A stretch of DNA of 30,406 nt, taken from positions 1-30,406 of the forward strand of contig CBFHPW010000025.1 of the NCBI GenBank assembly GCA_965657945.1. Direction: 5' to 3'. The notes under the pieces were generated by a model, which did no database searches, was not told the DNA's origin, and worked only from the letters and a program-made list of their open reading frames with translations. The position numbers and the translations under genes are program-made. Source of the stretch: CAJJDF01 sp965657945 (GTDB lineage: Bacteria; Bacteroidota; Bacteroidia; Flavobacteriales_D; CAJJDF01). Each line of letters opens with the position of its first letter. The stretch's first letter is position 1. Positions 7,730 through 16,423 of the stretch are shown here, piece by piece.

Positions 7730-7996
7730 CTAATAATTTCCTTTCCCACTAAACTTCCAAACGACTAAAACCGCTCCCAAAATAAGAAATCCAAACATAA
7801 AAAGCTGATTGTATCCAGCTGGTTCTAAAGTGGTTTCTTCTTTCGTTTGTTGCTGATCCAGTTTGAGGGAATCTGCAGAAATTGAATCCGTTTGTTCAAT
7901 GAAGGTTGAATCTATTTCCGGTACAAGTGTATCTAGAGCTAAGACATGGTTCCATAGACAAATGACGCTTAAAAAGATTAAAATTTGTTGTTTCAT
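7730..7996 (-). CDS. Small membrane protein with signal peptide and C-terminal helix
   Basis: An 88-residue protein: a signal peptide (MKQQILIFLSVICLWNHVLA), an acidic Ser/Gln/Glu-rich linker of about 40 residues, and a single C-terminal transmembrane helix (LFMFGFLILGAVLVVWKF) with a short basic end. It begins 20 bases after the stop of the LOG-family gene, on the same strand, and so is probably the last gene of that run. I do not recognise a family. The layout (signal, linker, one helix) suggests a small inner-membrane protein with an external segment. Confidence 0.6.
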   Translation of the reverse strand: MKQQILIFLSVICLWNHVLALDTLVPEIDSTFIEQTDSISADSLKLDQQQTKEETTLEPAGYNQLFMFGFLILGAVLVVWKFSGKGNY

Positions 7997-8016
7997 CTTA
8001 CCTAAAATTAAGCGTT

Positions 8017-8562
8017 TTATTTAAAATCATTCAAGGCATTTACCAAATCTGTAGCTTCCTTTTCTATGATTAACATGCCCATAGCCTCTTTATCCATGTA
8101 ATCGTAGTCAATAAAGTCCTCCAACAATCCGGTAAGCTTTTCATAAAACCCATTGATATTAAAGAGGGCACATGCTTTATGAATGTGGTTCACTTTATTT
8201 AAAGTAAATACTTCAATTATCTCATCCAAAGTTCCCACTCCTCCTGGCAATGCAATGAAAGCATCAGATAGTTCAACCATTTTTTGTTTCCGAATAAACA
8301 TATCTTCTGTTTCTATCATTTGGGTAACTCCTTGGTGAGTAATTTCCTCAGCTAACAAAATAACCGGCCTCACTCCTATTACTTCTCTTCCGTGAGATAA
8401 AAATTCATCAGCTATCAACCCCATCAATCCACTACTTCCACCCCCATACACCAAGTCGTAATCTTGGTCTGCTAGTAGTTTTACCAATTCTTTTGTTTTC
8501 TCAACTATCTCAGTCGAATTCCCCGTTCTTGCACCACAAAAGATGCATACTTTTTTACTCAT
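8017..8562 (-). CDS. LOG family protein (TIGR00730; nucleotide 5'-monophosphate phosphoribohydrolase type)
   Basis: A 181-residue Rossmann-fold enzyme of the LOG family, which cleaves N6-modified AMP (or other nucleoside monophosphates) to base and ribose 5-phosphate. Signatures: CIFCGARTG at the N-terminus, YGGGSSGLMG (39-48), the R91-K92 pair and the defining PGGVGTLDE motif (106-114), with catalytic Arg and Glu. Length is typical. In bacteria outside plant associates its real substrate is usually unknown, so cytokinin activation should not be assumed. It lies 26 bases after xth. Confidence 0.92.
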   Translation of the reverse strand: MSKKVCIFCGARTGNSTEIVEKTKELVKLLADQDYDLVYGGGSSGLMGLIADEFLSHGREVIGVRPVILLAEEITHQGVTQMIETEDMFIRKQKMVELSDAFIALPGGVGTLDEIIEVFTLNKVNHIHKACALFNINGFYEKLTGLLEDFIDYDYMDKEAMGMLIIEKEATDLVNALNDFK

Positions 8563-8588
8563 TCTATTCTCTCTAAATCAATTATTTT

Positions 8589-9350
8589 TTAATCTATTTC
8601 TACCATCAAGGGACAATGGTCACTGTGCACAGCTTCTGATAAAATAACAGCTCTTTTCAGTCTATCCTCTAGTGTTTTGCTCACCATATGATAATCAATT
8701 CTCCACCCTAAGTTTTTTCCTCTTGCTCCAAATCTATAAGTCCACCAAGTGTATTGATCGGGTGAGTCATTAAAATAACGGAAAGAATCAATGAAACCTG
8801 AATCAATAAATTGAGTGACCCATTCTCTTTCTTCAGGTAAAAAACCTGAAGAATTTTTGTTACTCACTGGGTTATGAATATCAATTGCTTTGTGACAAAT
8901 GTTATAATCTCCAGATATGATCAGATTAGGAATCTCTTTTTTTAATTCATCAATATACTGCTTGAAATCAGCCAAAAACTCCATTTTATACCCTTGTCTT
9001 TCTGGATTACTTCCTGATGGAAAATATGCGCTAATCACTGAAAATGTGTCGTAATCTGCGCGTATCACTCTTCCTTCACAGTCATACTTCTCGTTACCCA
9101 TTCCATATTCCACGTGATTGGGTTCTGTTTTTGTCAAAATAGCTACCCCACTGTATCCTTTTTTTTCGGCTGAAAAAGAAAAAGTATGATATCCTATCTC
9201 TTTGAATAAATCAGAATCTATTTGCTCCGTTTGCGCTTTCGTTTCTTGCAAACAAACCACGTCTGGATTAACAGACTTCACCCATCCTGTCCAATCTTTT
9301 TTCAAAGCGGCTCGGATTCCATTTACGTTGTAGGAGATTATTTTTGTCAT
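8589..9350 (-). CDS. xth: Exodeoxyribonuclease III (AP endonuclease)
   Basis: A 253-residue Mg-dependent enzyme that cleaves DNA 5' to abasic sites and removes 3' blocking groups in base excision repair. The endonuclease/exonuclease/phosphatase fold is complete: N8 (YNVNGIRAA), E36 (CLQETKAQ), Y109 (SAYFPSGS), D148 and N150 (SGDYNICH), the WRIDY segment, and the C-terminal D244-H245 pair (HSDHCPL). Length matches the XthA/ExoA family. It follows a lipoprotein gene by 37 bases in a minus-strand run of five genes. Confidence 0.95.
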   Translation of the reverse strand: MTKIISYNVNGIRAALKKDWTGWVKSVNPDVVCLQETKAQTEQIDSDLFKEIGYHTFSFSAEKKGYSGVAILTKTEPNHVEYGMGNEKYDCEGRVIRADYDTFSVISAYFPSGSNPERQGYKMEFLADFKQYIDELKKEIPNLIISGDYNICHKAIDIHNPVSNKNSSGFLPEEREWVTQFIDSGFIDSFRYFNDSPDQYTWWTYRFGARGKNLGWRIDYHMVSKTLEDRLKRAVILSEAVHSDHCPLMVEID

Positions 9351-9387
9351 GCTTGTACTTTGTTACTTCCTCTTTCTTATATTTTCT

Positions 9388-10293
9388 TTAATTTCTCACA
9401 TAAGGATGAAGACCTCTTAGCCCCATATCTTCGACAGTTTCACCAGCAGTAGGTTCATACTTACCATCCACATTTACTTCTTTCCACTCAAAGGAATTAT
9501 TGATTGAAAAAGCCAATACCACGGTAACCGATTCTGTTTCACTTCCAGTAATAACCAAGGGAGAATTTAATTTTCCAGTAACCACGCAAGAACCGGCTGG
9601 AACCGGACTTGTGCTGCTAATTGGATTCACGACCGTAACCTGAGAGCTATCGCCTTGGGTAACAGAACCGTAAGAAGTTCCTCCCAGAAAAATACTTGAC
9701 TCTAGCGCCCAATATCCCTGTAATTTATTTCCATTAACTTGAAGGGTAGAATCTTTTACCACAAGGGAAGAAATGTAATTATTAAAACCTACAAAGGAAG
9801 CGATTGTTCCACTAAATGGTGCATTGACAAACAATGGTGGATTGTTGTAAACCATATCTATCTCGTAATTTTGATAAGAAAGAGAAACTCGCAACCAATT
9901 GTAGGTACCAGGAGATAATTGAGACAAGTCCATGGTGACAAACCTCGAGTTGTTTGATTTCACAATTGCTTGATCAAAATCAATGGCTCTTCCTCCACCT
10001 ACTGATGTTTCTTCTCCTGTGTACACCACAGAGCCCGTTGTTAAGGGAGTCAGAGAATCTTCGGCAAATTCGATGTAATGCAAACTTGCTGCATTCATAC
10101 GAGGATTTTGTGCAGCATTTCCCGGAGCAACCGAAACTGGCTGACCAAAATTTCCCAATCGAGGAAGAGTTGAATCAAATTCCAACTCTATTTTTAATTG
10201 TGCGGGAGTTACAACTGGTTCCTCCGGTTCGTCTTTTTCCTTATTGCACTGAACGAATAAAAAGAGAGCAATAATTAAACTAGCATATTTCAT
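9388..10293 (-). CDS. Hypothetical lipoprotein
   Basis: A 301-residue protein with a lipoprotein signal (MKYASLIIALFLFVQC, lipid Cys16). The residues after the Cys (NKEKDEPEEP) are strongly acidic, like the surface-export signals described for flavobacterial lipoproteins, so it may face outward. The mature part is rich in Ser, Thr, Val and Asn, beta in character, and ends with an EF-hand-like loop (DGKYEPTAGE). I do not recognise the family. The gene starts 22 bases after the membrane-protein gene. Confidence 0.7.
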   Translation of the reverse strand: MKYASLIIALFLFVQCNKEKDEPEEPVVTPAQLKIELEFDSTLPRLGNFGQPVSVAPGNAAQNPRMNAASLHYIEFAEDSLTPLTTGSVVYTGEETSVGGGRAIDFDQAIVKSNNSRFVTMDLSQLSPGTYNWLRVSLSYQNYEIDMVYNNPPLFVNAPFSGTIASFVGFNNYISSLVVKDSTLQVNGNKLQGYWALESSIFLGGTSYGSVTQGDSSQVTVVNPISSTSPVPAGSCVVTGKLNSPLVITGSETESVTVVLAFSINNSFEWKEVNVDGKYEPTAGETVEDMGLRGLHPYVRN

Positions 10294-10315
10294 AGGATGT
10301 TTTTTTTAGATTAAA

Positions 10316-10756
10316 TTAAAACCAAGCGTTCCCAAAACCTCTGAAAGGCCAAGGAATAGAAGCTATCATAAGAATCAGGGCAATTAAATAATACCAAAAG
10401 GTAAGTTTATGTCTTTTTGCTGCTTCTGTTATTTTCTTTCCTTTGATTCTGGCAAGAGTAATGAGAGCAATTGCGATCAACATACCAATCATGTGCTCTA
10501 CAGAGAAAAAACGAAGTGCCGGTACTTTCATTGTACTAGGAGTAAACTTATGCCAACCTTTTGCAAAATAAAGAATGAACCCTAACAACAACTGGACGTG
10601 AGTCAAAATGAATGCAACTAAATTTAATTTATCGTCTTGCCCGCTGTAGGCTTGTTTCCCTTTCCATTTAGAAAAAGAAGTAAAAATGACGATGAGTATC
10701 AAGGCCAATAAAATATATCTATTAACCGAATGTAAATGTCCAAAACCTGTTAGCAT
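10316..10756 (-). CDS. Four-helix integral membrane protein (conserved in Bacteroidota)
   Basis: A 146-residue protein with four predicted transmembrane segments: about residues 10-27 (NRYILLALILIVIFTSF), 44-64 (LNLVAFILTHVQLLLGFIL), 88-105 (HMIGMLIAIALITLA) and 118-136 (TFWYYLIALILMIASIPW). Histidines sit at H8/H10, H53 and H88, a layout for which homologues are sometimes labelled 'cytochrome b', though haem binding is unproven. It is the first gene of the minus-strand run ending at 7730, and its upstream neighbour is divergent. Function unknown. Confidence 0.75.
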   Translation of the reverse strand: MLTGFGHLHSVNRYILLALILIVIFTSFSKWKGKQAYSGQDDKLNLVAFILTHVQLLLGFILYFAKGWHKFTPSTMKVPALRFFSVEHMIGMLIAIALITLARIKGKKITEAAKRHKLTFWYYLIALILMIASIPWPFRGFGNAWF

Positions 10757-10865
10757 ATCTTTGTTTATTTGTAATTAAATGTAGCACAAATTAACAAATC
10801 TTTGGGTTAAATAAATGAGATTACAAGATTAAATTAAGATATTTGCAAGAAATAAAATTTAACCC

Positions 10866-11384
10866 ATGCAACCAAGAACAGCGCAAAACTCTTTAGCCGT
10901 TTCTACTCACATTGTTTTACCTAACGACACCAACTTCCACAATAATTTATTTGGGGGAATGCTTATGTCTTGGGTAGACATTATAGCATCGGTTGCTGCA
11001 AGAAGGCATTGTAACAAACAAGTTGTTACGGCTTCCATCAATAGTATTTCGTTTGATGAACCAATAAGATTAGGCGATACCATTACATTAGAGGCCAAAG
11101 TTTCCAGAGCCTTCACTTCTTCCATGGAAATCTATATTGATGTGTGGGTGCAAAACCTAAGAACAGGTGTAAAACATAAAAGTAACGAGGCTATTTCTAC
11201 TTTTGTAGCCTTAGATGATGACGGAAAACCTTGTAAAGTTCCTGAACTTATTCCTGAAACTGACGAAGAAAAAGTAAGATTTGATGGTGCGCTCAGAAGA
11301 AAACAATTGAGTTTGATTTTGGCAAAAAGAATGAAGCCAAAAGATGCAAATGAATTAAAAGCCTTATTTTTAGACCAAGATTAA
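10866..11384 (+). CDS. Acyl-CoA thioesterase, hotdog fold (YciA/BFIT type)
   Basis: A 172-residue cytosolic enzyme hydrolysing acyl-CoA to fatty acid and CoA. The hotdog signature is visible: NNLFGGMLMSWVDIIASVAA (residues 26-45), with N27 and D38 in the positions of the catalytic Asn/Asp, on the central helix; then VTASINSISFDEPIRLGDT and the long strand SSMEIYIDVWVQN. Length is normal for single-domain members. The downstream DUF4254 gene starts 10 bases after the stop. The acyl chain preference cannot be told. Confidence 0.9.
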   Translation: MQPRTAQNSLAVSTHIVLPNDTNFHNNLFGGMLMSWVDIIASVAARRHCNKQVVTASINSISFDEPIRLGDTITLEAKVSRAFTSSMEIYIDVWVQNLRTGVKHKSNEAISTFVALDDDGKPCKVPELIPETDEEKVRFDGALRRKQLSLILAKRMKPKDANELKALFLDQD

Positions 11385-11394
11385 ATCCAAACTT

Positions 11395-11988
11395 ATGAAC
11401 GCAACTACCTGTTTTACAATTTTTGATGCTGTAATAGATACTTACCACATCACCGACCATGTTGATGCACCTATGAATAATCCTCACGAAGGAATTAAAG
11501 GTCTTCTCTTTCATAAATCTTGGATAGATACTGTGCAATGGCACCTAGAAGATATCATACGTGACCCGAACATCAATCCAGAAGAAGCCCTCGTGATAAA
11601 GAGAAGAATAGATGCTTCTAACCAAGATCGAACAGATATGGTTGAAAAAATTGACGATTGGTTTTGGAGTTATTTTGGAGCGAAAAACAACCTTTCTTGT
11701 GGAAAAATAAACACGGAATCTCCGGCTTGGGTTGTTGATAGATTATCTATCCTAGCACTTAAAATATACCACATGCAGGAGCAAGTGGAAAGAACAGACT
11801 CTGATGCTTCTCACAAAGAAAAGGTGGAACAAAAATTGGCCGTTCTTTTGGAACAAAAAGAAGACTTGTCCTTGGCATTCAATCAATTGATTGAAGACGT
11901 GATGGAGGGAAGAAAATTCATGAAAGTATACAGACAAATGAAAATGTACAACGATGAAAGTTTGAATCCAGTCTTGTACAAGAAGTAG
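11395..11988 (+). CDS. DUF4254 family protein
   Basis: A 197-residue, mostly helical protein typical of DUF4254: the block SWIDTVQWHLEDIIRDP (near 43-58), KRRIDASNQDRTDMVEKIDD and the conserved PAWVVDRLSILALKIYHM. The C-terminal part is a probable coiled coil. The function is unknown, but in Bacteroidota the gene nearly always sits beside a family-9 glycosyltransferase gene, as here (next gene, same strand), so a role in envelope glycan synthesis is likely by association. It is 10 bases behind the thioesterase gene. Confidence 0.9.
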   Translation: MNATTCFTIFDAVIDTYHITDHVDAPMNNPHEGIKGLLFHKSWIDTVQWHLEDIIRDPNINPEEALVIKRRIDASNQDRTDMVEKIDDWFWSYFGAKNNLSCGKINTESPAWVVDRLSILALKIYHMQEQVERTDSDASHKEKVEQKLAVLLEQKEDLSLAFNQLIEDVMEGRKFMKVYRQMKMYNDESLNPVLYKK

Positions 11989-12146
11989 GTCGGATATCGA
12001 TACCGTTTGAATTTTCCTATTCACTTCAAATCCAAAACACTCAAGCCTTACATTATATTGGATGAGGCAAATTATCTGATCGAGTGATTTTTTTCTTTCA
12101 ACCTTAACAAAAAAGGAGTGATAACAACTAATAAGAGATTAAAAAA

Positions 12147-13172
12147 ATGAGCAAGCCCAAACATATCCTTGTCATTCGTTTCTCAGCCATGGGAGATGTT
12201 GCGCTTACCATCCCAGCCATCCTGTCTGTGGCTGATGCTCATCCTTATTTAACATTTACGGTAATTACGCGCCCATTTTTCGCATCATTTTTTCCAGACC
12301 ACCCAAGAATAAAGGCCGTAGGAATAGACTTGGACCAATACAAAGGTTTTTTTGGATTGCGTAAATTAGCCAATCAATTGCTTCAAGATCACCAATTTGA
12401 TGGAGTAGTTGACTTACATAACGTATTGCGTTCCAAAATAATCACCTCTTTTCTTAAATCTAAGGGTATTGAAAGAGTGACATTTGATAAAAGAAGAAAC
12501 GACAAAAGGGCTATACTAGCAGGAAAAAGCCAAAAACAGTTGCCTCATGTCATTGAGCAATACCTCAATACCTTTAGCAAAGCTGGATACAAATCTGAGT
12601 TGATGGATGGTCCTTGGCTAGAGCCGGTGGTCCGTAAAGAATTGACCGAGTTTTTATCCATTCGCAACCTAAATACCAAGGAGGAAAAATGGATTGGAAT
12701 TGCTCCTTTTGCTGCTCACGAACCCAAAATGTGGGGAATGAAAAATGTGGAAGATCTCATCGAGAAACTGACTGCCAACAAGTACAAAGTACTCTTATTT
12801 GGAGGTGGCAAATCAGAGATAGACCAATTAGACCAAATAGAGAATCTTGAAAAAGGAATTATTTCCGTTGCAGGAAAAATCACCTTTGACCAAGAGTTAG
12901 CCATAATGAAAAAGCTTGATACGCTCATTTGTATGGATTCATCCAACATGCATTTTGGGTGCCTTTTAGGAATAAAAGTAATATCTATTTGGGGAGCTAC
13001 CACCCCACTTCTAGGATTTTATCCTTTTGGTAATGAAGAGTTTGTGATTCAAGTTCCTGAAAAATACCGCAACAAACTAACCTTAACGAGTTACGGAAAC
13101 AAAGCCGCAACAAATGGGTTCGATTGGAAAAAGCAGATAACTCCTCAAGATATTCTTCCTTATATTTCCTAA
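12147..13172 (+). CDS. Glycosyltransferase family 9 (ADP-heptose:LPS heptosyltransferase-like)
   Basis: A 341-residue GT-B enzyme. The N-terminal domain opens with ILVIRFSAMGDVALTIPA (residues 7-24), the GT9 acceptor-side motif with the conserved Asp after Gly. The C-terminal domain carries the nucleotide-sugar site: WIGIAPFAAHEPKMWG, LLFGGGKSEIDQ and MDSSNMHFGCLLGIKVISIWG (split here after GCLLG). GT9 enzymes add heptose or a related sugar to the lipid A core at the cytoplasmic face. The exact sugar is not knowable from sequence. A 158-base gap precedes it, holding nothing I recognise. Confidence 0.92.
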   Translation: MSKPKHILVIRFSAMGDVALTIPAILSVADAHPYLTFTVITRPFFASFFPDHPRIKAVGIDLDQYKGFFGLRKLANQLLQDHQFDGVVDLHNVLRSKIITSFLKSKGIERVTFDKRRNDKRAILAGKSQKQLPHVIEQYLNTFSKAGYKSELMDGPWLEPVVRKELTEFLSIRNLNTKEEKWIGIAPFAAHEPKMWGMKNVEDLIEKLTANKYKVLLFGGGKSEIDQLDQIENLEKGIISVAGKITFDQELAIMKKLDTLICMDSSNMHFGCLLGIKVISIWGATTPLLGFYPFGNEEFVIQVPEKYRNKLTLTSYGNKAATNGFDWKKQITPQDILPYIS

Positions 13173-13336
13173 TCAACTCTTGAAGCGAAACTTGTCATTC
13201 ATCATACTCCTTTACAATACTTCCTTCACTTAATTTCAAAAAGAACCAAAAAGTACAGCGATCAAAATCTATTTTTATGACAGAGTAATGAACTTTTATT
13301 AAAATGATTCGACACCTGAAATTGGTCTCGGCACTT

Positions 13337-13367
13337 TTGGAATAATCATCCTGAAAGATTACTTTTA
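13337..13367 (+). promoter_or_regulatory. Promoter of the M48 protease gene
   Basis: TTG (13337-13339), a 20-base spacer and TACTTTTA (13360-13367, seven of eight matches to TAnnTTTG) form a well-spaced Bacteroidota promoter. Transcription would begin about 10 bases before the ATG at 13383. Confidence 0.55.
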
Positions 13368-13382
13368 CGCAAACTTCACCCA

Positions 13383-15641
13383 ATGAAATACTTGTTACTT
13401 CTGACTGTTTTATTCTCAGTTCAGATCTACTCTCAATTGCCTCAATTCCAGCATTCCATGAAACACTCAGAATGCAAAGGTGCTATTCCAGAAAAATTAC
13501 AAAACGGAGTCCTTGCCAATGTCAGCCTAGATATAGCCAAAGACCAATCGGATTGGTACCTAAACAAGGACTTTTATCTACAAACCCAGTATTATCTCAA
13601 TTCACTACTAAAAAGTGGGAAAGTTGTATTTGGTGACGAGATGAACGATTACGTAAATCAGGTGGCTCGCGATGTGCTAACTAAAAGTGGGAACGACTCC
13701 TTGATTGATAAAATTGATATTTTTATTCTGAAATCGAATAAAGTAAATGCCGTTGCCATGCAGGACGGGAGTATTTTTATCACCGTAGGATTGCTAGCAC
13801 AAGTAGAAAACGAAGCACAATTGGCATTTACAATAGCACATGAAATTACCCACGTAATTTTACAGCACAGTTTAGATTCCTATAACGAGGTAAAGCAGGA
13901 AGTAAAAAATTACAAGCAATCGTCAGAAAATGTGAATGTTGTAATTGAAAGACTGAGCGATTACTCCAAACAAAAGGAACTAGAAGCCGATAGTTTGGGT
14001 CACATTATCTTTACCAAAGCAGGATATGACAGCGATGAGGCCATCAAGATGCTCTATGTATTGTTGTACTCTCACCTCCCTTTTGATGAATTGCCATTTT
14101 CTTCTACTTTTTTTGATAGAAAAAATTATACGCTACCCACAGATTACCTAACGTTAAATTCCGTTGCAGAAATATCGGACAATAGCGATTTTGATGACAC
14201 CTACTCTACTCATCCCAATATAAAAAACAGGGTGGAAAGTTTGGAAAAATTAGCCACGAACTCGACTGGAATCACTCAGTACTCGGGTGACTCCTTATTT
14301 ACTTACATCAACACCAAAGCAAGGTTCGAAAATCAATACTTAAATCTCATTTCAAAAAATTTCTTTAGAGTGGTTTATGAATCCTATTTGCTAAAATTGC
14401 AATATCCAGAAAACACCTATTTGGATGCTTGCATTGCCAAGGGTCTTTATGGATTATCCAAATTCAAGACGTATCCTAATATTGCGGATAACAGCTCAAG
14501 GGCAAGTGAAATTGAGGGAAATACAGAAGCAATAAAAAACATGTACAACAAGATGAGCCAAGAAGAGTTGGCAACTATCGCTATCAAAGCTTTGTATGAG
14601 TTGAATGATCCAAATCTTGATTCCTACTTGTATGATTTAGTCTCAGATATGGTTGAAACCATGGAGTTTGATTACACAGATTTTATTGTACAAGACAAGC
14701 CAAAATCGAAAAAAACCATCGAAAAAGAAAAAAAGGAGTCTGAAAGTTTTGTGAAATTAAGCGACAAGGAATACAACAAACTTAGTAAGGTTGACAAAAT
14801 CATTTACAAAAAAAAACTGGACAGAATTACCAAAAAGAAAGAGAAAAAAGACTTGGGTACGAAAGAAAAAGAGACCTACTTTCTTACTGGTTTGTACACT
14901 GAATTAACTGATACTTCCTTGGTAAATATGTTTGAAAAATCAATCGAAGCGAAACAAAAAAACAAAGAGTTTCAGGAGTTTTATGACGGCATGAATCGCA
15001 GACAAAGGTTGAGGTACGACAAAAAAGAGATTAAAAAGAAACTGAAAGCCAGCAACATAAATGCAGATTCAATTGTATTGATTGAGCCTTTCTACTACTC
15101 TATAGACGACCGAAACAACACCAAATTCAAAATTGAGGAATCTATTAAGAAAAAGGAAAGAATGGCTAAGGAAACAACTAAAATCCTGAGACAATACGAC
15201 AAAACTATATTGAACTTAAGCTACATCAAAAAAGACACGCTTTCTACGGAAAAACTGAACCAAGAATACGCCATAAAAGAATGGATGAATGAGAAAGAGG
15301 AAAATAGTGAATTTAACATCCTTCCATTTAGCAAACAAAAGGTAGATACCTTATTCGAGCAAAAGGGGTATCAATATATTTTGGAAACTGGAGTTTTCAC
15401 GGCTCGGATAAAAAGTAGCTGGGATGCCGTTTGGACTTCTATCCTGGTTTATCCCACCATTCCCATTGCAGTGGCTTATGCCTTAACACCCAAATACATC
15501 ACTTATAAATACGCTACGCTATACGACTCCAATGGAAACGAAGTATTGAGCAATGTATCAGAAGTAGTAAGAAAAGGAAACGGAACATTAGATAGACTCT
15601 TCATCGAGGATTTTGTTAGAAAAATATCAGTAAAAAAATGA
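13383..15641 (+). CDS. M48 family metalloprotease with long charged C-terminal extension
   Basis: A 752-residue exported protein: signal peptide (MKYLLLLTVLFSVQIYSQ), then an M48 (Ste24/BepA-like) peptidase domain with HEITH (153-157) as zinc motif and the third ligand in ELEAD (E199). The domain is preceded by AVAMQDGSIFITVGLL, typical of M48. Residues from about 270 to 400 are helical, and about 430-670 are strongly lysine- and glutamate-rich, probably coiled coil. The C-terminus returns to mixed sequence. Periplasmic M48 enzymes such as BepA act in outer-membrane protein quality control; here TPR repeats are not evident. It overlaps the next gene, a barrel protein, by four bases (ATGA), which fits joint function. 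Confidence 0.88.
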   Translation: MKYLLLLTVLFSVQIYSQLPQFQHSMKHSECKGAIPEKLQNGVLANVSLDIAKDQSDWYLNKDFYLQTQYYLNSLLKSGKVVFGDEMNDYVNQVARDVLTKSGNDSLIDKIDIFILKSNKVNAVAMQDGSIFITVGLLAQVENEAQLAFTIAHEITHVILQHSLDSYNEVKQEVKNYKQSSENVNVVIERLSDYSKQKELEADSLGHIIFTKAGYDSDEAIKMLYVLLYSHLPFDELPFSSTFFDRKNYTLPTDYLTLNSVAEISDNSDFDDTYSTHPNIKNRVESLEKLATNSTGITQYSGDSLFTYINTKARFENQYLNLISKNFFRVVYESYLLKLQYPENTYLDACIAKGLYGLSKFKTYPNIADNSSRASEIEGNTEAIKNMYNKMSQEELATIAIKALYELNDPNLDSYLYDLVSDMVETMEFDYTDFIVQDKPKSKKTIEKEKKESESFVKLSDKEYNKLSKVDKIIYKKKLDRITKKKEKKDLGTKEKETYFLTGLYTELTDTSLVNMFEKSIEAKQKNKEFQEFYDGMNRRQRLRYDKKEIKKKLKASNINADSIVLIEPFYYSIDDRNNTKFKIEESIKKKERMAKETTKILRQYDKTILNLSYIKKDTLSTEKLNQEYAIKEWMNEKEENSEFNILPFSKQKVDTLFEQKGYQYILETGVFTARIKSSWDAVWTSILVYPTIPIAVAYALTPKYITYKYATLYDSNGNEVLSNVSEVVRKGNGTLDRLFIEDFVRKISVKK

Positions 15642-16423
15642 AAAAACTATTATTAATTGGAGCCATTTGCTCCTTGACTCAACTGGGATTTTCTCAAAGC
15701 ATTATCCACAACAAGCTCACCGTAGAGATTGGAACTTCTATGGACGGATTTGCCGGGGCTGATAAATTTATGGATGAATTCTTTAGTGGCAACTGGACTC
15801 GCTACGATTCCTATTTCGAAAGAGTGAACAGACAAGTACTTGATTTGAGATTCTATGCTCAGTACAGAGTGGCCAGAAAATTGAGTGTAGAAGTGGGAAC
15901 TGCTTCTAAAACCTATGAAAATCAATTCAACTACATTGTGTATAATAACATTACTGGAAGTGATGAAACGACTCCATTTACTTTTAGTCTAAACCGAAGG
16001 TCCTACAACTTTGGGGTTAATCTATTTGTGGGAAATTCGCTTGCGCCTCTTGGTACTCACATTGGATTATTTTATGCCATCAACAACTATTCGGCAACTA
16101 ATTTAAAAGAACACTACGCTTTTCTGCAAAGATCAAAGTCGCCTTCTTTTTCGGGGATAGAAACTCCCAATTATGTGGTGCATCATTTGGGATTGAAAAT
16201 TGGTTCGGTATCAGCTATTTCCAAAAAAATACCTGTGTATTTGAAATATGGCGCTACGTTTGCCTTGCCTATCAATTCATTCATCCAAGATAACAATGTT
16301 ACCTTGAAAACGGATGAATCCTATGAGTTGGGTGTTTCGAATCACGATGAGTATGGCTTGTTCGATCAACTTATTGAAAAAGAATACATCAACTTGTATC
16401 TTGGAATAGGGTTCATGTTTTAA
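15638..16423 (+). CDS. Outer-membrane beta-barrel protein, coupled to the M48 protease
   Basis: A 261-residue protein with a signal peptide (MKKLLLIGAICSLTQLGFSQ) and many amphipathic strands such as VLDLRFYAQYRVA, KLSVEVGTASKTYE, RSYNFGVNLFVG and VYLKYGATFALP, ending with a closing strand that finishes in Phe (INLYLGIGFMF), the classical outer-membrane C-terminal signal. The start overlaps the protease stop (ATGA), so the two are translationally coupled. No known ligand. It ends convergently with the serine hydrolase gene, the stops overlapping by a few bases. Confidence 0.75.
   Translation: MKKLLLIGAICSLTQLGFSQSIIHNKLTVEIGTSMDGFAGADKFMDEFFSGNWTRYDSYFERVNRQVLDLRFYAQYRVARKLSVEVGTASKTYENQFNYIVYNNITGSDETTPFTFSLNRRSYNFGVNLFVGNSLAPLGTHIGLFYAINNYSATNLKEHYAFLQRSKSPSFSGIETPNYVVHHLGLKIGSVSAISKKIPVYLKYGATFALPINSFIQDNNVTLKTDESYELGVSNHDEYGLFDQLIEKEYINLYLGIGFMF

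Noticed and set aside
13195..13383. 62-codon open frame on the minus strand
   Set aside because: It overlaps the M48 gene's promoter and start codon, has no recognisable features, and the well-spaced promoter on the plus strand explains this region better.
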